From Parelaphostrongylus tenuis (taxonomy: Eukaryota > Nematoda > Chromadorea > Rhabditida > Metastrongylidae): a DNA stretch of 64,000 nt. Location: positions 121,261 through 185,260 of the forward strand of contig JAHQIW010000079.1 in NCBI GenBank assembly GCA_019055375.1. Reading direction: 5' to 3'. A program made the position numbers and the translations under genes. The notes beneath the pieces were generated by a model. It was given only the letters and a program-made list of their open reading frames with translations. It ran no database searches and was not told where the DNA came from. Of the stretch, positions 10,701-19,459 are shown in pieces. Each line of letters opens with the position of its first letter. Positions within the stretch are counted from its first letter, which is position 1.

Positions 10701-11536
10701 ACGAGAGTTAAACCCTTGCACACATTCTGAGGCGCGTGCTCCCTCACAACACTGCGGCCACCGCTCTGTTACCACTCTTTGGCCGACATAACGCATCGCA
10801 GGTCAGCGACCAACTTAACCGGTTTAGTCTTTTAAGCACGTATCGGCATTAACCCCAGTTTAACTATTTGAGAGCCAAGAGGGTCTTGATGGTCGCCGCG
10901 TGACGTTAGTCTCACTTAGTTACTGTAATGGCGGCATAACGTCTCGTCGGAAAGCAGGTAGACAGTCAGACAAGCAGGTGCCGCCTGCCGGAGTGCCACG
11001 CAAGGACAGCGCGATTTCGCCTGTCTATGTTGGTAAGCTGAGTCCTCGAAGGGTTTAAAAGTCAAAGACAGAGTGGCAGCAGAGTGGTGGCCTCGATGAT
11101 TTAGTGGTATCGCGCGCTTCCGGCATGGGTTAAACCCGGGTTCGATTCCCGTCCGAAATTTAAACTTTGCATATCACTCAGGATTCCTAGGTACATAAAT
11201 ATGACGTCATAACGCTGACATAAAAGCGGAAAAATATGAATTCTGCACCTCACAAGTGAATTGACGAGATTCACCATGGTTCAGCTCGACGTCACAAAAC
11301 AATACATTCGGCATCGACGAGTAGACGGTTGAAGCACTTCGTGAAATTGCCGTTGTGGGCCGATCACGAAATGCCACCTGCGCTCCCAATGTTCGTTCTG
11401 ATAGAAAAGGAGAAAAACTCAAAAACTTGACAACAATTTTGGTTGAAAAGCTTTAAATGTCATTACCACATGTGAGTTGCACACTTCCCCAAGCCAGCGA
11501 CTCACGTCCTTTTGACGATACATTCTTCAACGTCAC
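7790..11536 (-). CDS. RGP1: RGP1-like subunit of the Rab6 GEF complex (Ric1-Rgp1), first exon not found
   Basis: Nine minus-strand exons: 11536-11467, 11397-11249, 10654-10479, 9275-9185, 8750-8600, 8537-8434, 8352-8241, 8144-8055 and 7905-7790. All phases agree and give 352 residues plus stop. Landmarks in order are SLAWGSVQLTC, PNVLFCDVELNHGES, LPPSFRGHMVKY, NPFLME, FRLGEDVLGTL, VPCVQYSVHLET, LKWRLRFEFVTSA and VPIETLTWKVDIYVLP, colinear with animal RGP1 (about 390 residues). RGP1 with RIC1 activates Rab6 at the Golgi for retrograde traffic. The start methionine exon must lie above 11540. Weak points are the donor after 11249 (GTGCAG), the acceptor at 10655 (TATATAG) and the donor at 8433 (GTGTGT). 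The gene is convergent with DPH7, 162 bp apart. A fold-back element, a SINE1, a SINE3 and a piggyBac-like MITE fill its introns. Confidence 0.88.
8860..8960 (-). repeat. SINE2 3' fragment (RGP1 intron)
   Basis: It carries the 3' module of SINE2 (GTGCGGATCTCAGTATTTCT ... GTCTTCTTAGTAACGTCGTAG) in minus orientation without the tRNA-like head. Confidence 0.5.
9409..10002. mobile_element. Fold-back element family A, copy 3 (most complete)
   Basis: The termini are exact inverted TTAGGTCGTTCC / GGAACGACCTAA, flanked by TA on both sides (9407-9408, 10003-10004). Arms of about 290 bp each share inverted modules (TTGCCTATGCTTGCC and GATGGAGCTGTCGTTGGAAC facing their reverse complements near 9840-9900). 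The interior is non-coding. TA duplications and terminal repeats fit the Tc1/mariner superfamily. It sits in an RGP1 intron. Confidence 0.75.
10130..10390 (-). repeat. SINE1 copy, diverged (RGP1 intron)
   Basis: Reverse-oriented modules are visible: GATTAATCCCTGAAGGATG, GAGGTGATTGAATCCATAT, CTCCCAAACAAGCCTGGCAC, and at the right end a decayed B box (GAGCGAACCACTGACCATG) and A box (ACTGCCTCAC). Confidence 0.7.
10670..10835 (-). repeat. SINE3 copy (RGP1 intron)
   Basis: GGGTAATACGCAAAACTCGG at the left resembles the inverted 3' tail of SINE3. It is followed by a reverse B-box-like GAGTTAAACCCTTGCAC and a reverse A-box region ending ACCACTC. Confidence 0.45.
10860..11057. mobile_element. piggyBac-like MITE, diverged copy
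   Basis: It shares, in reverse, the modules of 172-382 (GCAGGTAGACAGTCAGACAAG, TGCCGCCTGCCGGAGTG, GTGACGTTAGTCTCACTTAG). TTAA-like bases lie at both edges. Confidence 0.45.
11087..11190 (+). repeat. SINE3 copy (RGP1 intron)
   Basis: A box GATTTAGTGGTATCGCGC and B box CCGGGTTCGATTCCCGTC are both well preserved, followed by the family tail TTTGCATATCACTCAGGAT. It is one of the best-kept SINE3 heads. Confidence 0.65.
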
Positions 11537-11799
11537 CTGAATAAGTCATTAGGAAGAATTTAGACGAATACAACGATTTTTCCAGATAATTCGAAAAGAT
11601 TACTTTTTGTGGTAGTGCCCAAACCAGTTAATGAAAAACGTCTTCAATGCTACATTTGCGCTTTTTCAAGAATTGCCTAACAATTAGAGCAATCAGAGGT
11701 TTGTCATCAAACTTTACTAGCTGTTTTTAATAGCCATATTCAATAACTCCCATTTATGCACATGTCCCAGCTTCACTCACTGTGTGATTCCCAGAGCCT

Positions 11800-12260
11800 G
11801 TTTAATTTTATTCATTGTTTTGTATCCTCCCAGATGGTTTACGGCCACATTGTGGCTGGAAGGTGTTCCTGCTTGTCGGATTACGAAATACAGTGGAGGG
11901 TTCAACCCTCAGCAAGGCCTTCCCAAGCCGGAAGGAGTCCGACGTTTCCACTCGAAAAGTCCAGATAAGAGTAAGCCGTACTAGGAATGACCACCGCCAT
12001 GGTAAGCTACTAGTTGTAGGTGCATTATCTCCCTCTATCCATAAGGGCCGCGACTGCTCCAATGTGGTGGCGTCACCTGAGGAAACCCCGGCTAGGTTTA
12101 TCCCAAGACTCCAAGGAACAAAACAGCTAAACCAGCATTTTTCGGGTGTAGAGGTCCACACAAATTGTGAAAACGGATCGCCGAAGTAAGAATGTGAAAA
12201 AGGGCTGTTGTAATGCAATGACCATCTAGAAATTCCAACATTCGTCAATGACTAGGAGGA
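11800..12260. other. Unassigned block open on both strands
   Basis: This GC-richer stretch is open for more than 120 codons on the plus strand (11815-12189) and about 145 on the minus strand (11808-12248). No domain is recognisable in either translation. No splice-bounded coding signal or SINE module was seen. It may be a piece of an unrecognised retroelement or a shadow of composition. It lies upstream of RGP1, where the missing first exon is expected, but no fitting N-terminus was seen. Confidence 0.25.
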
Positions 12261-12499
12261 TAACCTGTTGAAACTAAATAATCTTAGACAGATCCAAAGA
12301 TCGACTCTCATTGAACCTCTGCAAGGAAAACGGTGACCTCACGAACTGTCCTCTTACTGAAAGCTTGAGCAAGATTGTTCTATCCTCCTCGGAATCGATG
12401 GCTGACAATTCGGCGACTTCCTCCGGGCTGCTGAACTACTTATATGAATGGTAACCGATGTACTGCTCAAAACTATGAATGAATTCATAAAAAGACTGG

Positions 12500-12610
12500 T
12501 AGCAGAGTGGTGACTCTATTGGTGCAGTGGTAGTACGCGCCTGCCTATAGGTGAAACGCGAGTTCAGTTCACAACTAGAGTCGGAAGTTGTGCAAATCGC
12601 CCAGCATCCT
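12500..12610 (+). repeat. SINE3 copy
   Basis: It has A-box-like TTGGTGCAGTGGTAGTACGC, a diverged B box GCGAGTTCAGTTCACAA, then GAAGTTGTGCAAATCGCCC, a decayed family tail. Confidence 0.55.
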
Positions 12611-12821
12611 TGGATCTGCAGAGAGCGAACTCGCCGAAAGGTCAGACATCGATTCTGGAGGGAGTGATATCTCACGTACGTGATTTTGGATAGATTAGAA
12701 GATCATTCCCTCTCCAACTCCAGAGGTTGATTTGGTACGAAAAATAAGTGATTTGACTTGATTCAATATTGAGGTCGAGTTGCCGACAGCTTCGGCTGTT
12801 CACGTCGAAAAGAGTGGTCGT

Positions 12822-12925
12822 GGCAAAGTGGTGGCTCTGGTGATGTAGTGACAGCACGCGCCCTCGATAAGGGTGAGGCGCGGGTTCAACTCCTGTCTGA
12901 GGTCGATTTTTTTGGGAAACACTCA
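12822..12925 (+). repeat. SINE3 copy
   Basis: It has A-box-like GATGTAGTGACAGCACGC, B box GCGGGTTCAACTCCTGTC and flanking bases GGCTCTGG ... TCTGAGGTC. Together with 12500-12610 it makes two tRNA-like heads within 0.5 kb. Confidence 0.55.
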
Positions 12926-13099
12926 ATCTTCTTAGATGTATATTTTAATATTCAGTACTACGCTCATCAAATGGACTCTAATCAAGCAAAATTTCAACAT
13001 GATAATCAACTGGATAGATTATAAAATATAAAAAAACTCATAAGATCGCCTTTGTACAGAGCTCGCTTCAATAGACCACTTTATTTTGACACATCTTCA

Positions 13100-13275
13100 C
13101 AAAGTTCTCCCTTACTGTGTGGATCCCGCTACTTCTAACATTCATTTCGTTATTTCGTCTTCTTTAGTGACGTAGAATAGTGGTTGAGCAAATGCTAGGG
13201 ATGGAGTTCGGCCCCAAGCCAGCCGCAACGAGCATTACAACCATTCGGCCATCGCGCCTTCCGAGCTTTAGCACT
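13100..13275 (-). repeat. SINE2 copy
   Basis: Reverse-oriented SINE2: the 3' module (GTGTGGATCCCGCTACTTCTAA, with a run of T) is at the left and the head (GCAACGAGCATTACAACCA, GGCCATCGCGCC) at the right. Confidence 0.7.
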
Positions 13276-13435
13276 TTCGCGACCGTGGACCCACCTCCTC
13301 TGCACCACCTGCATCTCTAACCCCTTACGTGAGAACGCATTGAATGTATTATTGCATCATTTCAATTGTATTATTGCTGCTTTTTTTCTACTTTTAACAA
13401 CATAATATATTTACATATGATATCACACAGGAGAG

Positions 13436-13745
13436 AGCGCATGTGGCGCAGTGGTTAGAGGTGCTCTGCGTCGCACACGAGGTCAACGGTTCGATCTCGC
13501 GCTCATGGCTCACCAAGCCATCCATCTCTCCGGGATCGGTAAATTGGTACCAGGCAGGTCTCAGACTTGTCTGGGAGGATAAGCAGCACTGACTCGGTTC
13601 AGCGGGAGGCCACCGCAAGTCATTGTAAAGGCCAGATGTACATTCAATCACCTCAAACGAAGTTAAAAATTGAAGTCGAATGCATGGCGCATCCCTCAGG
13701 GATTGATCAACGCCGAGAGCTTTATCCTTTATCCTTTTTATCACA
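13436..13745 (+). repeat. SINE1 copy, near full length
   Basis: The head is GCGCATGTGGCGCAGTGG (A box) and GGTTCGATCTCGCGC (B box). It is followed by the fixed body TCTCAGACTTGTCTGGGAGG, CAGCGGGAGGCCACCGCAA, GTAAAGGCCAGATGTACAT, CACCTCAAACGAAGTTAA and a tail ending TTTATCCTTTATCCTTTT. This is the best reference copy in the window. The tRNA-like promoter with an unrelated body makes it a SINE. Confidence 0.85.
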
Positions 13746-13796
13746 CAGGAAAACGACAATGATGATACAATAATACAGTCAGTGCGTTCCCACGGG

Positions 13797-13815
13797 GAGG
13801 GGGGGGGGGGGGGAG
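13797..13815. repeat. Poly-G run
   Basis: Nearly 20 consecutive G with one A interruption. A shorter G run is at 16385-16396. Both are places where copy number in the assembly may be unreliable. Confidence 0.9.
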
Positions 13816-14199
13816 GGTCAGAGATCTAGAGGAGGCAGAGCAAACCGCCCAACGTTGCCACGCTGGGAGTTAGAGATGCAGGGATGTGCACCACGGTTCC
13901 AAACGGGTTATACATAATACACCAGGTGAGAGGTTGCTGGTAGTGCTAGTGTTGGCAGTTCGGCAGATGTTCCTTCTTCACAGGCTGGAAGTACGCTGTA
14001 TTCGACTATTCGTGTAACTCTGTGGTTTATCTATGACGTTTTTCTCTGCATGATAATCCACCGAATAATCAAATAGTCTGATAGAACGTCCGTCCAAAGA
14101 CCGTGAAGAAGGGCGAACTCGTCGAAACGTCGGTGATCGAAGTGCCGCCACCACTGCTACTCTTCTCGGCCCCTCGCTTCTGCTGGCCAAAATTGACAC

Positions 14200-14475
14200 T
14201 TTACTTCATTGATCCGTCTCCAAAGTGTTTTTTTCCTTGTACGGATCCCAATACTTCTAGCATTCGATTCGTTTTTCGTCTTCTTCTTGGACGACGTAGA
14301 GTACTGCTTGATCGAGTCTTTTTGTAGACTCGAGGATAGCCCGGCTGTGGCTGTGGCGTTGCATAGTGCGTTCGTTCTTGACTGCCGGAGACGGCTGGGG
14401 GTGGAGCTCGGCTCCACAAGCGCCAAGACGAGCCTCACCAGCGCTCGGCCACGGCCCGCTCCGCTGGGCAAAATA
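14200..14475 (-). repeat. SINE2 copy, long
   Basis: In reverse, the (ATT)-side 3' module (CATTGATCCGTCTCCAAAG, CGGATCCCAATACTTCTAG) is at the left and the type II tRNA-like head (CACAAGCGCCAAGACGAGCC, GCTCGGCCACGGC) at the right. It explains the long overlapping open frames here. Confidence 0.75.
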
Positions 14476-14479
14476 GGCC

Positions 14480-14885
14480 CCCAGAAATTGAGTTGCGTAA
14501 AAAAGTTCCCAGGAAAATCTCTCACCTTAACACTAATCACTTCACCAGTGAGGTAGATGGCCGCCTCACGATCGAGGACAGCCGAGACTTCGAGTGGCAT
14601 CTCCTACTGCTTCGCCTCGTCGACAATGGCAATTCTAGACGTGCTCGGGAGCAAGGCAATCCACGATCGAAGCTCGGGAACCGATCCTAAGAGATCCGTC
14701 AACGAGTGCGAGAACCGAAGTTGTCCACGTAGATTAAACGACTTCGTCTGCAAATACACCAAAAGCAATATATTCAACGTCGTGGGGGGCGATTAATTTA
14801 TTCAGTTTTCTCTAGGTGATTTCTGTTTGGGTTCCTTTTCTAAAGAAAGGTGTTTTACTTTGTATTTTTGTTTTATATTGTATAT
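14480..14885. other. Intergenic stretch with no gene recognised
   Basis: Between two SINEs. Open frames exist but show no domain, splice pattern or codon signal, and no repeat module was recognised. Confidence 0.4.
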
Positions 14886-14889
14886 TATC

Positions 14890-15195
14890 ATAGAGTCATG
14901 TGGCACAGTGATTCGAGGTGCTCTGCGTCGCACAAGAGGTCGATGGTTCGATCTCGCGCTAATGGCTCACCAAGTCGTCCATTCCTCCGGGGTCGGTAAA
15001 CTGGTACCAGGCAGGTCTCAGACTTGTCTGGGAGAATAATCAGCACTGACTCGGTTCAGCGGGAAGCCACCGCGAGTCACTGTAAAGGCCATGTATTCAA
15101 TCACCTCAAACGAAGTTAAAAATTGAAGACGTATGCATGGCGCATCCCTCAGGGATTGATCAATGCCGAGAGCTTCATCCTTCATCCTTATCATG
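14890..15195 (+). repeat. SINE1 copy, near full length
   Basis: It has A box GTCATGTGGCACAGTGATT, B box GGTTCGATCTCGCGC, body TCTCAGACTTGTCTGGGAG and tail GATTGATCAATGCCGAGAGC. One short central deletion separates it from the 13436 copy. Confidence 0.85.
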
Positions 15196-15243
15196 TCTCC
15201 CCATTCCTGCTCAAAACTAGGGCTCAATGCGAGGCGTGTGGCA

Positions 15244-15271
15244 CTGATGAAGCGGGCAAAACCGCCGAAAC
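15244..15271 (+). ncRNA. Hammerhead-like core motif
   Basis: CTGATGA (15244-15250) is followed by a four-base-pair stem GCGG/CCGC (15252-15255 with 15262-15265) closing a GCAAAA loop, then GAAAC (15267-15271). This matches the order of the hammerhead ribozyme core (CUGANGA, stem II, GAAA). The base pair next to the core is A-C instead of the usual G-C, and a clean stem III with a UH cleavage site was not found. Activity is therefore doubtful; the motif itself is real. Confidence 0.35.
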
Positions 15272-15374
15272 ATGCGTATGCTACTGACGGAACAATTTCG
15301 CTTAGGCTCTAATTGTTCTTTTCGGTTATCCGGAGGCAAATGAATGATCGATCTCGCTGGCTAGTCAAGGATTT

Positions 15375-16240
15375 GTCACAAGAGATTTAGTAATCATTCG
15401 AAAGCTTAGATCTATGGCTAGGGCGGTATCTGAGCGTTTTTCGGGAGGACCTTCTTATAACACTGCAAAATTCAAAATAAAATTACGTTTTAAATTGGCC
15501 GCTCAATTTCAGCTATTACTTCGCTGAAGCACAAAATCACATGAACGTGTAGAGAAAATCCTGTAGTATCAGAGTTCTACATCTAATCTAGAGTTCCTTC
15601 CAAAGCGCAGAAGAAATTCCCAATTGAATAACAAAAATTGCATTCCACCATGTCTAACGCGTTGGGCCATCTATCGATCGCCACGCTCCCCAGCCCGTAG
15701 ATTAACCAAGCACGTGCCCTTGTGTAAATCGATCTTATTTTCTCCTCAATATACTGCATAGAAACGGTCTTTTCAAGAAATAAGCACAGTTTTGGAATCG
15801 TTAAATCTTACGCTATCGAATGATTACTAATAGTTCAAAGAAAGGGCTCTGTTCAGTGAGAAATATGCGCGTGTGAACCACAAATGTTTTTCTTTCTGCT
15901 ACAGCGCTATTACAAAAACTTTTCCAAAAAGCAAACATTTTTGAATTCTTCGAGACTAGTGCTGTCGAATTAGTTCTAGTAATCTGTGGAAGAACTTTCG
16001 TTGAGGAAGATATAAGCGAAATAAAATAAAGCCCATGGTGAAACATGTGCTTATTCTGAATGCTACAGCGCTATAAGATAACTCTTTCGAAGAACAGCCA
16101 CGTAGGGCGCTAGCCAGAGATTTAACATTTCGAATGATTTTTAACACTCCTATGAAAATTCTTGTCCAGCGTGTGGGGAGCGAATATTCATCTGTTCCGG
16201 GATAATCGAGATGAATCGCTCTAAACTTCGCCGACTATAT
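15375..16240. mobile_element. Family D long inverted-repeat element
   Basis: The left arm holds AGTAATCATTCGAAAGCTTA, AAATTCAAAATAAAATTAC and GTAGTATCAGAGTTCTAC. The right arm holds CTACAGCGCTATAAGATAAC, CCAGAGATTTAACATTTCGA and TATGAAAATTCTTGTCCAGC, mirror-related to the left. About 0.87 kb, non-coding. Confidence 0.5.
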
Positions 16241-16636
16241 TGTATTTTTTTTGTAGTTACTGCTCAAAGCTTTGTTAACCTCGGCGTTGACCACGTTGTT
16301 GTGTGTATTCTCAATGATGTTGAATGATGTGCAAAAAATTTTGACGTCAGGCGCAAATGAAACCCGCATTTCACTCTCTTGGGAAGGGGGGGGGGGGCGT
16401 GTTGTTTCCATATCATCTGTTCCTTTTTTCAAAATGGTCTTTATCATTTCCAGTAAATCTTTTTTCTTGGAATACTCCGAAATCCTCGCTATTCTTTCCT
16501 ATAGGTGTTTGTGTGTCTATAGGTGTTCCACAATATATTTTATATTTTGTTTTTGTGTTTACGTGTTCATATCCTCTGCTTGTTGATCAACTAACACGAG
16601 GTTTTCGAAAATTTTTACAGTAATAATTTATCAAGA

Positions 16637-16920
16637 GGCGTCGCGCCCGAGTGGTTGTGATGCTCGTTGCGACGCGCGTGGTGCCGAACCCCACCCCCAA
16701 CACTATCTGGGAGCCAACATCGAACGCTTTGTGGAATGCCACAGGCAGGCTATCCTCGAAATTACAAGGAGACTCGCTCAACCAGTGTCTACGCTGTCCA
16801 AGAAGGAGAGTAAGAAGCGAATCGAGTGCTGGAAGTACTGTGATCCGCGCGGTGAAACAAAAGAATCACTGTGAAGACGGATCAATAAAGTCCTATTATT
16901 ATTATTATTATTATTATTGT
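16637..16920 (+). repeat. SINE2 reference copy with (TTA)n tail
   Basis: The head GTCGCGCCCGAGTGGTTGTG resembles a type II (Ser/Leu-like) tRNA A-box region. The body contains GGCTATCCTCGAAATTACA and GAATCGAGTGCTGGAAGTAC, and the unit ends in ATCAATAAAGTCC followed by about eight TTA repeats. The simple-repeat 3' end is typical of LINE-mobilised SINEs. Confidence 0.75.
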
Positions 16921-17579
16921 TGTTATTGCTATTTTCAAGGTTAACGGCTAGGTGGTATCTCCTTCATCAGAGCCACGACGATTCGAGTCGATTGGCTTAA
17001 GCAGATGTTCCCTCTCCGATGGTGGTCTTTTTAGCCGTCGCATCGATACGATTCGAGTAGTGTGGTTTACGGCTCGAATGAAGTGGCGTCCTCAGCATTG
17101 CCTTTAGTAGAGGACTCCAGGGACCCGAGCATCATCCAGCAATTCTCCAAGACACAGGACGCTCAATGGGCGATTGTCGACGGGCTGATCATCTTCTCTT
17201 CCGTTGACGGTTGGCAAGCTGCTGTAGGCACTCAACTCGACTCATCATGGCTCGGATAAAGACAAAATCACCGAAACATTGGCCATAACAATGATGAAGA
17301 TTCATGAAAATCTCACATCAGCTTTATCAGTTAACACAGGATATCGATCATCCATACGGAGACTCAACAAAAGTCGAAATTCAATTTTATTGCAAGGTAC
17401 AGAAATAAGTAAGCTCTTACGACTTTTGCCCCTTTTCATTGATCCTGGCGACTATTTTTGTGAGGATAGCACGTCCCATGTAAGCCAAATATGGCACATA
17501 GTTTCAGTAAGGTGCTTCACTTTGAGCTTGTTGGCCGAAATAGGCTATTATAACTTCAAATGTTATCCTTAGAAACTTC

Positions 17580-17835
17580 ATTGAACCGTCTTCACAGTGT
17601 TTTTTTCACTGTGAATATCCCAGTACTTCCAACATTCAATTCGTTTTTTTTCGTTTTCTTGAGCGTCGTAGAATAGTGGGTTGAGCAAGGCTCTGCATTC
17701 TCGAGGATAGCCTGGCTGTGGCATTCCTCAGAGCGTTCGTTGTTGACTAGTGGGGAATGCTGGGGAGCGGGGTTCGGCCCCACGCACGCGGCGACAAGCA
17801 TCGCAGTCACTCGACAAAGGCGTCCAATGTTATGT
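17580..17835 (-). repeat. SINE2 copy
   Basis: In reverse, GAACCGTCTTCACAGTG and CAGTACTTCCAACATTC are at the left, CTCGAGGATAGCCTGGCTG in the middle, and the tRNA-like head GCGACAAGCATCGCAGTCAC at the right. Confidence 0.75.
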
Positions 17836-18001
17836 TCAATTATGGAAGTTCTCATCTTCGAAGTATTTACTTCTTTTCCTGACTATCATCAAAATTAACA
17901 TTGATGTTACTTGAAATTCTTTTTATTTAACCGCTCTAGCGGTGGTATGATGTTACAAATGTGTACCCATTGATGTAGAGTGATGTGATGTCAAAACTTT
18001 C

Positions 18002-18076
18002 GCGTCAGGAGGGACTAGAACCCGCACCTCATAATCTTTCCGGGAATGCGTGCTCTATCCGTTACACTACTGACGC
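18002..18076 (-). pseudogene. tRNA-like unit, degenerate (left arm)
   Basis: Acceptor halves GCGTCAG/CTGACGC pair. The D-arm matches its partner at 18176-18248, but the T stem has a mismatch and the anticodon arm carries extra bases, so no proper cloverleaf forms. Confidence 0.55.
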
Positions 18077-18175
18077 CATTTTGCACATCGCTCTTTCTAC
18101 GCTACATCGCATTTGATTTGATGAGCATTGACAGATAAATGCGATGTAGCGTAGAAAGAGCGATGTGCAAAATGG

Positions 18176-18248
18176 GCGTCAGTAGTGTAACGGATAGAGC
18201 ACGCATTCCCGAAAAGAATGAGGCGCGGGTTCTAGTCCCGCCTGACGC
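18176..18248 (+). tRNA. tRNA-like gene or SINE3 head with an intact cloverleaf
   Basis: 73 bases fold by eye into a full cloverleaf: acceptor GCGTCAG/CTGACGC (7 bp), D stem GTGT/GCAC, anticodon stem CATTC/GAATG, four-base variable loop, and T arm GCGGG-TTCTAGT-CCCGC. The anticodon loop reads CCGAAAA, which would give GAA (Phe), but position 33 is C instead of the invariant U. The body does not resemble a normal animal tRNA-Phe. It is therefore more likely a well-kept SINE3 promoter than a translating tRNA. Confidence 0.5.
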
Positions 18249-18413
18249 GGAAGTTTTGCGTTACTCTAATTATTCCCCTGTATTGACCCGTTTGTCCATA
18301 AGCTCTCATTCGATTCGTTGTCCATATCTACCAGTTCTATATCTGAGTAGCTAGTACATAAGAATATCAATTGAAACGGATTTTGATATCTTTTTAAGCT
18401 ATTTGCATGTTTC

Positions 18414-18436
18414 AGTTTCTCAAGTTTTTCATTCAG
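18414..18436 (+). promoter_or_regulatory. Probable spliced-leader acceptor(s) of LSM2
   Basis: TGTTTCAG (AG at 18414-18415) and TTTTTCATTCAG (AG at 18435-18436) lie 35-55 bases before the LSM2 start codon without a matching upstream exon, as expected for trans-splice sites. Confidence 0.45.
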
Positions 18437-18469
18437 GAGGACGCTTCTGGAGGACGCTCAATACTCGAA

Positions 18470-19459
18470 ATGGTAAGAGATGCGCCCAACAATATTGTTT
18501 TGTATTATGCGATATTTTTCTGAAGTGGAATGTTTCAGCTGTTCTTCTCCTTCTTCAAATCACTTGTTGGTCAAGATGTGGTAGTAGAACTGAAGAACGA
18601 TCTAAGGTAGGTCGATCTTGCCTTCCAGTTAACGTGTTGACTCGCTATGGTGTTGAGATTTTGGCTGTTTCAAATCTAAAAGGTGCTCTATCTTCTGCAT
18701 ATTTTTTTTGTTAAGCTTTCGTTTATAGTATCTGTGGGACGCTGCATTCAGTGGACCAATATCTCAATATGAAACTGACTGATATTCTGTATCTGAGCCT
18801 GAAAAGTTCCCTCAAATGCACGCCGTGAAGAATTGTTTTATTCGTGGTTCTGTTGTAAGGTTAGTTATCTGCAATTCTGATTCTCAAGCGATCTACAGCG
18901 ATGCTCGTCTTTGCAACAGGATAACCCGAGCTAAAGGAATCGCACATTTTGATTAGGGGATCTTTCAAGGGTAAACTCGCGCTGTAGTAGAGAGCTTAGC
19001 AAGCTTCTTAGTCTCCTTTCCACCATTTACGTGACAAAGAGTATAATCCGAAAGGTACGGTGTTTTTTGTCACCTGTCCCTCAGAAACAAGCAGAGCGCT
19101 CTGAGAAGTTTTGGTTTACTATGGGCAAATAAGTTAATTGTTTTTTACTTGTTTGACTCAGTGATGGGAGATTTACAGCTACAGGTGATGATTATATCAG
19201 GAAGGTTTGATTAAACTGCACTGTTTAATTATCTCCATGAGTGCTTGGTTTTGAATAGGAATTCGGACCCTGTGAAAGATTCACATGTTGTCATGTTTTG
19301 CTTAGTCGTCTTCGGCTGCTAGTTTATTCCTAAATATACCTGTGTTCTATGATTTTTGTACCTATTTTTAGATATGTTCAATTACCTGCCGACCGAGTTG
19401 ACACGCAATTACTCCAAGATGCCTCTAGAAAAGAGGCAGCAGCGCAATCTAGAAAGTAA
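18470..19459 (+). CDS. LSM2: LSM2, U6 snRNA-associated Sm-like protein (frameshift in exon 3)
   Basis: Exons 18470-18472 (ATG alone), 18539-18606, 18729-18859 and 19372-19459. The product reads MLFFSFFKSLVGQDVVVELK, then ICGTLHSVDQYLNMKLTDI, EPEKFPQMHAVKNCFIRGSV and LPADRVDTQLLQDASRKEA, covering the full length of the family (about 96 residues). LSM2 is part of the Lsm1-7 (cytosolic mRNA decapping) and Lsm2-8 (nuclear U6 snRNA) rings; the Sm fold and both Sm motifs are intact. Exon 3 is one base short: after LTDI (around 18786) the frame is lost unless one T is missing from GATATTCTG. Every other position matches a working gene, so an assembly deletion is the likeliest cause. The start codon alone in exon 1 is unusual but well supported by the donor ATG|GTAAG. 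Confidence 0.88.

Larger units (their letters stand above)
17960..18285. repeat. Large palindrome of two head-to-head tRNA-like units
   Basis: Sequence from about 17960 to 18110 is the reverse complement of about 18140 to 18285, with a short spacer of roughly 30 bp. The innermost 70 bases of each arm (GCGATGTAGCGTAGAAAGAG onward) match almost perfectly. Each arm contains a tRNA-like unit followed by an AAGTTTTG-type tail, so this is a SINE3-type unit inverted on itself. Confidence 0.8.

Noticed and set aside
13394..13759. Minus-strand 121-codon frame with a repeated KDKALGVDQSLRDAPCIRLQ-type translation, also seen at 15018, 38534 and 42039
   Set aside because: It recurs because it is the reverse translation of SINE1; all instances coincide with SINE1 copies and none has splice or start support.
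14157..14600. Long overlapping frames on both strands (up to 147 codons)
   Set aside because: They lie over a GC-rich SINE2 copy; no domain is visible and the frames end where the SINE ends.
18176..18248. A functional tRNA-Phe
   Set aside because: The cloverleaf is intact, but position 33 is C, the body is unlike known tRNA-Phe and it is part of an inverted SINE-like pair; kept only as tRNA-like.
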